Assembly: GCA_900113995.1 (NCBI GenBank)
Contig: FORK01000005.1
Coordinates: 1 to 64,000 of the forward strand
Reading direction: 5' to 3'
DNA length: 64,000 nucleotides
Source: Ruminococcaceae bacterium D5
Lineage (GTDB): Bacteria > Bacillota > Clostridia > Oscillospirales > Ruminococcaceae
Shown piece by piece: positions 58,991-64,000 of this stretch (positions are counted from its first letter, which is position 1; each line of letters begins with the position of its first letter). The notes beneath the pieces were generated by a model. That model was given only the letters and a program-made list of their open reading frames with translations, was not told where the DNA came from and made no database searches. Both the position numbers and the translations under genes were made by a program.

Positions 58991-61180
58991 TTACCCGGAA
59001 ACCCGGTCGACGCTGATGACACCGGGGACCCGTTTGATTTGTGAAATGATATAGGCGAGCTGCTGCAGGTCGCTGATGGTCATCGTGACATGAAAGTTCA
59101 GCCGCCCATCTTTGAGCTCCTTCGCCATAAAGGCGTGCAGTGGAACCCGCAGGTTGGAAAGCAGGACACTCAACTCCGCAAGCAGCCCCGCGCGGTTGTT
59201 TCCAACAATTTCCACAGAGCTCTGAAAGCTCTCCCTGATATTGCTGGCCCACTCAGTCTTGACCCAGCGTTCCTTCTGGTTCTCATCCTTGAGGGCGGCG
59301 GCAACGTTGATACAGTCCTTCTTGTGGATCGACACACCGTAGCCGCGGGTGACGAAGCCGATAATTTCATCCCCGGGCAGCGGGTTGCAGCATTTTGAAA
59401 ACTTGACCAGGCACCCTTCCAGTCCCTCGACAATAACGCCGGAGGAATCCTTTCTCTCCTTCTTTGGCTTGATGGTGAGCGGCTTTTCCTCGGGCTCGGG
59501 CCGGTAAAGGCGCTGGTACTCCTCTCGAAGATGCGGGAAGATGCGGGTAAACGGCAGGCCGCCGTAGCCGAGCGCGGCGAGGAGATCCTCGATGCTGCCC
59601 ATGTGCTGCCGTTTTGCTTCGACCAACAGGAGCTGTTCCCGCTGTTCCTCGGTTACCGAGATGCTGGCACGCTTAAATTCACGTTCGATCATCGCGATGC
59701 CTTCGGCGATGTTCTCTTCCCGGCGTTCCTTCTTAAACCAGCTGCGGATTTTATTGCGGGCCTCGGTAGTCTTGACAATATTGAGCCAGTCCCGATTGGG
59801 GCCCTGCGTTTTGGAGTTGGAGGTGATGATTTCGACGATCATACCGGTCTGCACCGGCGTATCAATCGAGACAATCTTTCCATCAATCCTTGCCCCAACC
59901 ATCCGGTTTCCGACCGCCGAGTGGATCGCATATGCGAAGTCGAGCACCGTAGCCCCGGCGGGCAGGCTGATGACATCCCCCTTCGGAGTAAAGACAAAAA
60001 CCTCCTCTGGGGCAATGTCCGATTTGATCGAGCGGACGATCTCCTCCGCGTCCTCGCCTTCCTGCTGATTCTCCAAAAGCTGGCGCACCCAGGCGAGGCG
60101 CTCCTCGAGCTTGTCCTTGCCCTGAATGCCGACCTTATACTTCCAGTGGGCGGCGATGCCGTATTCGGCGGTGTAGTGCATCTCCCATGTTCGGATCTGC
60201 GTCTCGAAGGGAATGCCCTCCTTATCGAAAACGGTGGTGTGCAGCGACTGGTACATGTTCTGCTTCGGGGTCGAGATATAGTCCTTGAAACGGTTGGGGA
60301 TCGGGCGGAACATGTCGTGGATAATGCCGAGAATGTTGTAGCATTCAATCACCGAATCAACGATAATCCGCACCGCGTAGATATCGTAGACCTCGTCGAA
60401 AGCGCGCCCCTGCATATAGACCTTGCGGTAGATCCCGTAGATGCTCTTGACGCGGCCCTCGATATAGGCATTGGGGTGCTCGGCTTTGACCCGGTCGAAG
60501 ATCCGCTGCTTGATGCTGGCCAGAAACTTCTGCCGTTCCTCCCGCGCCGTAAGCTGGCTTTCAATCTCCTCATAGGCGATCGGGTCGAGGTATCGCAGGG
60601 AAGTATCCTCCAGCTCCTCCTTGATGCGGCGAATACCAAGCCGGTCGGCGATGGGAGCGTATATCTCCATCGTCTCAAGCGCTTTGTAGCGCCGCTTCTC
60701 ATCGGGCAGATACTGAAAGGTACGCGCGTTGTGCAGGCGGTCGGCCAGCTTGATGATGACCACCCGGATGTCCTGCGCCATAGCCAGAAGCATCTTGCGC
60801 AGATTTTCGGCCTGCTGCTCCTCTTTTGAGGTATAGGGAATCCGGCCCAGCTTGGTCACGCCGTTGACGAGCAGAGCGATCTCATGGCCGAACTGTTTTT
60901 CAATATCAGAGAGCGGAACGCCGGTATCCTCCACCACGTCGTGCAGAAGGGCCGCGGCAATCGACTCATTGTCCATTCCCAACTCGACGAGAATCTTGGC
61001 AACGGCGAGCGGATGGATAATATACGGCTCCCCCGAGCGCCGCTTCTGCTCCCCATGGGCGGCGGCGGCAAGGGAATAAGCCTTCTCGATGAGCTCCAGA
61101 TTATAATTTTTGCCGGACTGCCGGATAAAGTCCTGAAGCTCCTCAAAGGTAAGGGAATAGCCTTCGTTTTGATCGCTCAT
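58991..61180 (-). CDS. rsh: Bifunctional (p)ppGpp synthetase/hydrolase (RelA/SpoT homologue)
   Basis: 729 aa. HD hydrolase domain with AALLHDVVEDTGVPL near residue 80; synthetase domain with GRVKSIYGIYRKVYMQGR, YDIYAVRIIV and QSLHTTVFDKEGIPFETQIRT; TGS domain (VFTPKGDVISLPAGATVLDFAY) near 395; a zinc-finger-like region (KCCNPLPGDEIIGFVTRG); and a C-terminal ACT domain. Both catalytic halves look intact. Overlaps recJ by four bases; apt, usually found between recJ and rsh in Firmicutes, is absent. Confidence 0.97.
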   Translation of the reverse strand: MSDQNEGYSLTFEELQDFIRQSGKNYNLELIEKAYSLAAAAHGEQKRRSGEPYIIHPLAVAKILVELGMDNESIAAALLHDVVEDTGVPLSDIEKQFGHEIALLVNGVTKLGRIPYTSKEEQQAENLRKMLLAMAQDIRVVIIKLADRLHNARTFQYLPDEKRRYKALETMEIYAPIADRLGIRRIKEELEDTSLRYLDPIAYEEIESQLTAREERQKFLASIKQRIFDRVKAEHPNAYIEGRVKSIYGIYRKVYMQGRAFDEVYDIYAVRIIVDSVIECYNILGIIHDMFRPIPNRFKDYISTPKQNMYQSLHTTVFDKEGIPFETQIRTWEMHYTAEYGIAAHWKYKVGIQGKDKLEERLAWVRQLLENQQEGEDAEEIVRSIKSDIAPEEVFVFTPKGDVISLPAGATVLDFAYAIHSAVGNRMVGARIDGKIVSIDTPVQTGMIVEIITSNSKTQGPNRDWLNIVKTTEARNKIRSWFKKERREENIAEGIAMIEREFKRASISVTEEQREQLLLVEAKRQHMGSIEDLLAALGYGGLPFTRIFPHLREEYQRLYRPEPEEKPLTIKPKKERKDSSGVIVEGLEGCLVKFSKCCNPLPGDEIIGFVTRGYGVSIHKKDCINVAAALKDENQKERWVKTEWASNIRESFQSSVEIVGNNRAGLLAELSVLLSNLRVPLHAFMAKELKDGRLNFHVTMTISDLQQLAYIISQIKRVPGVISVDRVSG

Positions 61181-63213
61181 ATTGCAGCAACAAGCTCCTT
61201 CAGGATCGATGAATTTTCAAGCCGAACCTTCGCAGCGCAGGGAACCACCGAGAGGCATTCGCCCTCTCCGCAGGGTTTCTTTTCCAACAGGCCCAGCTCA
61301 AGCATCACCGAAAGGGCAATGCGAAACCGCACGTAGTCCAGCGGGGTTTCGCGGACGATTTGGCAGAAGAGCGCCTCCGCAGAAAGGGAAAGTGTTTTCT
61401 TCTGCCGCAGATAGCGGTAGATGACCGCCGTTTCTTCCCGGCTCGGAACCATATCCTGCGCCAGATTCTCAGCGCGCAGATAACGCTCATACCGCTGTTC
61501 CCCGCGCCAGAGCGCCTCGAGATCGCAGCCATGCAGGCGATAGTCCCGGCAGCGCAGAGAAACGCTGCGCTGTCCCTGATACTCGTTGATCGAAACCGAG
61601 CAGGCCGCGTCGATCAGATCTCCGGGCAGTGCCTCGATCTGATCCGGCCTGGTAAAAAAGCAGAGGACCTGCACCGAAGCATTTCCGCGAGAAAGCCGCA
61701 GCTTGCAGTGCTTCCCCTCCGAGAGAGGGATGATCCGTTCGAGCCGCATCCCGTCAAGCATCACCGTCGGCGAAGGATTCGCGCTGCCGAACGGTTCAAG
61801 GCAGGAGAGGCGCGCGACCTCCTCCACGGTAAGCTGGTCGGGAGAAACAACCGCATCCACCGTCAGCTTCGGCAGCGGCATCTCGGGGCAATGTCCGGCG
61901 GCATACTGTTCAATGGCCTCGCGGAAGGCCGGAATCTCTTTCGTCTCAAGCGAGAGGCCCGCCGCCATCGGATGCCCGCCGTAGCGGGCCAGCAGGCTGT
62001 GGCAGGCAGCGACCGCTTCAATCAGGGAAAAGCCCTCGACGCTGCGTCCTGATCCCTTGGCGGAGGCTCCGTCCACAGCAAGAATCAGGCAGGGCTTGCC
62101 GAACCGCTCCACCAGCCGGGAGCAGACGATGCCAACCACGCCGGCGTGGTAGCCCTCCCCCGAAAAGACGAGGACCCGGCGGCAGGTCAGAGAAGGGTCG
62201 GCCGCAATCTGTTCCGCAATCGAATCGGCAATCTTCTTTTCTTCCGCCCGGCGGACGGCATTCAGCTCTTCGAGCTGCCCGGAAAGTTCGGCGGCTTCCT
62301 CATCATCTTCGGTCAGCAGCAGCATCGCCGCCGTATCGGCCGAATCGAGCCTGCCGGCGGCATTGATGCGGGGGGCAAGCCCAAACGCGATGGAATCCCC
62401 GTTCAGCACCCGGCCCTCAAGTCCGGCGGAGGCCAGCAGCGCGCGGATTCCGGGGCGGTCGCTCTCTGTCAGCATTCCGAGGCCCCGGGTGACAAAAAGG
62501 CGGTTTTCTCCGGTCAGAGGCACCACATCCCCCACCGTTCCGATGGCAAGCAGGTCGGCATACTGCTCGAGCAGCGCCTCTCCCCACTCCCCCTCGAGAG
62601 CGCAGAGCAGCTTGAAGGCCACCCCAACGCCGGAAAGCTCTTTGAATGGATACCCGCAGTCGGAACGGTGCGGATCAACCACCGCTTCCGCTTCCGGCAG
62701 GCGCGGTCCGGGGCGGTGATGGTCGGTAACGACGACCCGCATCCCAAGGGAATAGGCATGGGCGATCTCCTCAACAGCGGTCACCCCATTATCGACCGTA
62801 AGGATCAGATCGACCCCCAGCCGGTGCAGTTCGTCAATCGCCGGAATGTTCAGGCCGTAACCCTCCCGTTCCCGGTGCGGAATATAATAGCAGCTTCGCG
62901 CCCCAATGGCGTCAAAATAGTGCTTGAGCATAACCGTCGAGGTCACACCGTCACAGTCATAATCGCCATAAATGCAGATCATCCCGCCGTCGGCAACTGT
63001 TTCCGCAACCGTCTGGGCGGCGCGGTCGAGGTCCTTCATCAGAAGGGGGTCACAAAGCACATCTTCGCAGGAGAGCAGTGCCTTCGCCGATTCAGGGCCG
63101 TATCCCCGCGCGGCGAGCACCGAGGCGGCAAGCGGCGGAAGTCCGAGAAAATCAGCAATGGCATGGGCCTCCTGCGCCCGCTGGGGCAAAATTTTCCAAA
63201 GCTCCTTCTTCAT
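61177..63213 (-). CDS. recJ: Single-stranded-DNA exonuclease RecJ
   Basis: 678 aa. DHH phosphoesterase core: CIYGDYDCDGVTSTVML near residue 80, VVTDHHRPGPRLPEAEAVVDP near 160, APRINAAGRLDSADTAAMLL, and the DHHA1 region with YGGHPMAAGLSLE near 420, then an OB-fold and a C-terminal helical extension. It acts in recombination and mismatch/base excision repair. First gene of the recJ-rsh-dtd operon, with GGAAAGGAGAG upstream. Confidence 0.95.
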   Translation of the reverse strand: MKKELWKILPQRAQEAHAIADFLGLPPLAASVLAARGYGPESAKALLSCEDVLCDPLLMKDLDRAAQTVAETVADGGMICIYGDYDCDGVTSTVMLKHYFDAIGARSCYYIPHREREGYGLNIPAIDELHRLGVDLILTVDNGVTAVEEIAHAYSLGMRVVVTDHHRPGPRLPEAEAVVDPHRSDCGYPFKELSGVGVAFKLLCALEGEWGEALLEQYADLLAIGTVGDVVPLTGENRLFVTRGLGMLTESDRPGIRALLASAGLEGRVLNGDSIAFGLAPRINAAGRLDSADTAAMLLLTEDDEEAAELSGQLEELNAVRRAEEKKIADSIAEQIAADPSLTCRRVLVFSGEGYHAGVVGIVCSRLVERFGKPCLILAVDGASAKGSGRSVEGFSLIEAVAACHSLLARYGGHPMAAGLSLETKEIPAFREAIEQYAAGHCPEMPLPKLTVDAVVSPDQLTVEEVARLSCLEPFGSANPSPTVMLDGMRLERIIPLSEGKHCKLRLSRGNASVQVLCFFTRPDQIEALPGDLIDAACSVSINEYQGQRSVSLRCRDYRLHGCDLEALWRGEQRYERYLRAENLAQDMVPSREETAVIYRYLRQKKTLSLSAEALFCQIVRETPLDYVRFRIALSVMLELGLLEKKPCGEGECLSVVPCAAKVRLENSSILKELVAAI

Positions 63214-63253
63214 CGCCGCTCACTCTCCTTTCCAAATCACAAGAATGCTTATC

Positions 63254-63282
63254 ATTATAGCATAAAGGGCGGGAAACATCAA
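63254..63282 (-). promoter_or_regulatory. Promoter of the recJ operon
   Basis: TTGATG (63277-63282) and TATAAT (63254-63259) on the minus strand, 17-base spacer. Confidence 0.7.
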
Positions 63283-63305
63283 CATTTGCCAGCTTGGTAC
63301 CCATC

Positions 63306-63334
63306 TTGTCAAATATGATGGGCGATGTTAGACT
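63306..63334 (+). promoter_or_regulatory. Promoter of the small membrane protein gene
   Basis: TTGTCA (63306-63311), 17 bases, TAGACT (63329-63334). It lies back to back with the recJ promoter, 24 bases away. Confidence 0.6.
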
Positions 63335-63381
63335 ATCCATAACGGACAACATCAAATTATTTTGGGAAAGCGGGCATCGTT

Positions 63382-63615
63382 ATGAAAAACTTTCTTTCCA
63401 CTTTCGCCATCTGCTTTGTTCTGTGCGGTATTTTTCTCTTTTTCGGCGGATTCCTGATCCTTTCAAACCTGTGGCTGACAGTAGCTTTGGCCGCCTTGGT
63501 AATCAGCCTTCTGATCTGTGCCTTTTTAAGTCTGGAAGGCAAAATTGAGGAGTTGGAGGGCAGGCTCCGGGCGCTTGAACAAACGCGGGAGCAGCCCTCA
63601 AAGGATGATTGCTGA
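63382..63615 (+). CDS. Small two-helix membrane protein
   Basis: 77 aa. Two adjacent transmembrane segments (FAICFVLCGIFLFFGGFLIL and LTVALAALVISLLICAFL) followed by a short charged coiled-coil-like tail (GKIEELEGRLRALEQT). A purine-rich GGAAAGCGGG lies before the ATG and a promoter upstream. No family recognised. Confidence 0.65.
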   Translation: MKNFLSTFAICFVLCGIFLFFGGFLILSNLWLTVALAALVISLLICAFLSLEGKIEELEGRLRALEQTREQPSKDDC

Positions 63616-63731
63616 AAGCGGACGGCCGTTGTCCGCATGGCATGCTCCTCCGATTCACTTTTCTCTCCGCCCGCACATCCGTCTGTCGAACGGCGCGCCC
63701 GAGCGGAGGGCGGCACCGCTGTCTTGGGCAT

Positions 63732-63773
63732 AAAAGCGAACCGAAGGATGATCTCCTCCGGTTCGCTTTTTTC
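63732..63773. terminator. Bidirectional terminator
   Basis: AAAAGCGAACCGAAGGA / TCCTCCGGTTCGCTTTTTT, one mismatch, between the small membrane protein gene and the convergent oxidoreductase gene. Confidence 0.85.
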
Positions 63774-63821
63774 CTGATTCGACGTCACGAGATATGGCGG
63801 CCAGGTTTCTTTTGCATCAAA

Positions 63822-64000
63822 TCAAGTCTCCTCGGGGCAGTCCCTCCGCTGAATCAGCGCGCGGGCGCAGCGCATCCCATCGACAGCGGCGCTCATAATA
63901 CCGCCCGCATAGCCCGCTCCTTCGCCGCAGGGGTAAAGCCCTTCGATTTCATCCGCCATACAGTCCTCCCGGCGCAAAAGCCGAACCGGCGAGGAGGTGC
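63822..64000 (-). CDS. C-terminus of an FAD-dependent oxidoreductase (cut by window edge)
   Basis: The last 59 codons of a minus-strand gene that continues beyond the window. It reads TSSPVRLLRREDC, EIEGLYPCGEGAGYAGGIM, SAAVDGMRCARALIQ and ends PEET. The GLYPCGEGAGYAGGIMSAA motif is the C-terminal FAD-binding signature of a large family of uncharacterised NAD(P)/FAD-dependent dehydrogenases in Firmicutes. The start lies outside the window. Confidence 0.85.
   Translation of the reverse strand, partial: TSSPVRLLRREDCMADEIEGLYPCGEGAGYAGGIMSAAVDGMRCARALIQRRDCPEET

Overview
The window looks like a chromosomal segment of an anaerobic Firmicute of class Clostridia, probably Oscillospiraceae/Ruminococcaceae-like. 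The basis is gene content and order: rplM-rpsI, rplU-rpmA-obg, MrnC, YitT, the YmfF/YmfH-type M16 pair, recJ-rsh-dtd-MBL-hemZ, a sodium-pumping decarboxylase, BioY, strong AGGAGG-type ribosome binding sites and TTGACA/TATAAT promoters. DNA is moderately GC-rich. The TRAP/sugar-acid block around 33-42 kb reads visibly more AT-rich. No tRNA, rRNA or CRISPR array was seen.

Layout. 0-9.5 kb (minus strand): ribosomal proteins S9 and L13, two tandem YitT membrane proteins, MrnC, Obg, L27 and L21 (without the usual prp gene between them), Lgt and a pair of M16 peptidases. 9.6-20.4 kb: an RluA-type pseudouridine synthase, an AraC-GNAT fusion, an orphan substrate-binding lipoprotein, a PatB-type C-S lyase, an M28 peptidase, a GNAT acetyltransferase, a dicarboxylate/amino-acid symporter and a DUF4397 protein with perfect 66-bp repeats. 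20.4-29.5 kb: an IS200/IS605-type transposase, a 3-hydroxyisobutyrate-dehydrogenase-like enzyme, YebC, ApbE with a divergent lipoprotein, two D-2-hydroxyacid dehydrogenases and an AIM24 protein, separated by unusually long gene-free islands. These islands share two short dispersed repeat families.

29.8-33.2 kb: a ribbon-helix-helix-type protein followed by ClpB. 33.3-42.1 kb: a catabolic block, GntR regulator, TRAP transporter (DctQ, DctM, DctP), D-2-hydroxyacid dehydrogenase, VOC protein, FGGY kinase, HpcH/HpaI aldolase and LarA-like protein. It has a palindromic operator beside the GntR promoter and one terminator at the end. Its gene set suggests uptake and breakdown of a sugar acid or 2-hydroxyacid, with pyruvate as a possible product. 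An L-lactate dehydrogenase gene with its own promoter follows.

43.2-51 kb: BioY behind a promoter bracketed by two BirA-like operators, a MoxR AAA ATPase with a CoxE-like VWA protein, an aromatic-acid-exporter-like membrane protein, and a four-gene biotin-dependent sodium-pumping acyl-CoA decarboxylase (MmdA, small membrane subunit, biotin carrier, MmdB). 51-53.3 kb: an Rrf2 regulator-CcdA-TlpA/rhodanese operon with a 12-bp-arm palindrome just downstream of its promoter. 53.6-64 kb: ExoIII, HisE, a zinc-ribbon protein, then a tight operon recJ-rsh-dtd-MBL hydrolase-hemZ-nucleoside kinase, a small membrane protein, and the C-terminus of an FAD-dependent oxidoreductase cut by the window edge.

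All identifications come from reading motifs and family resemblance by eye. No database search was run.
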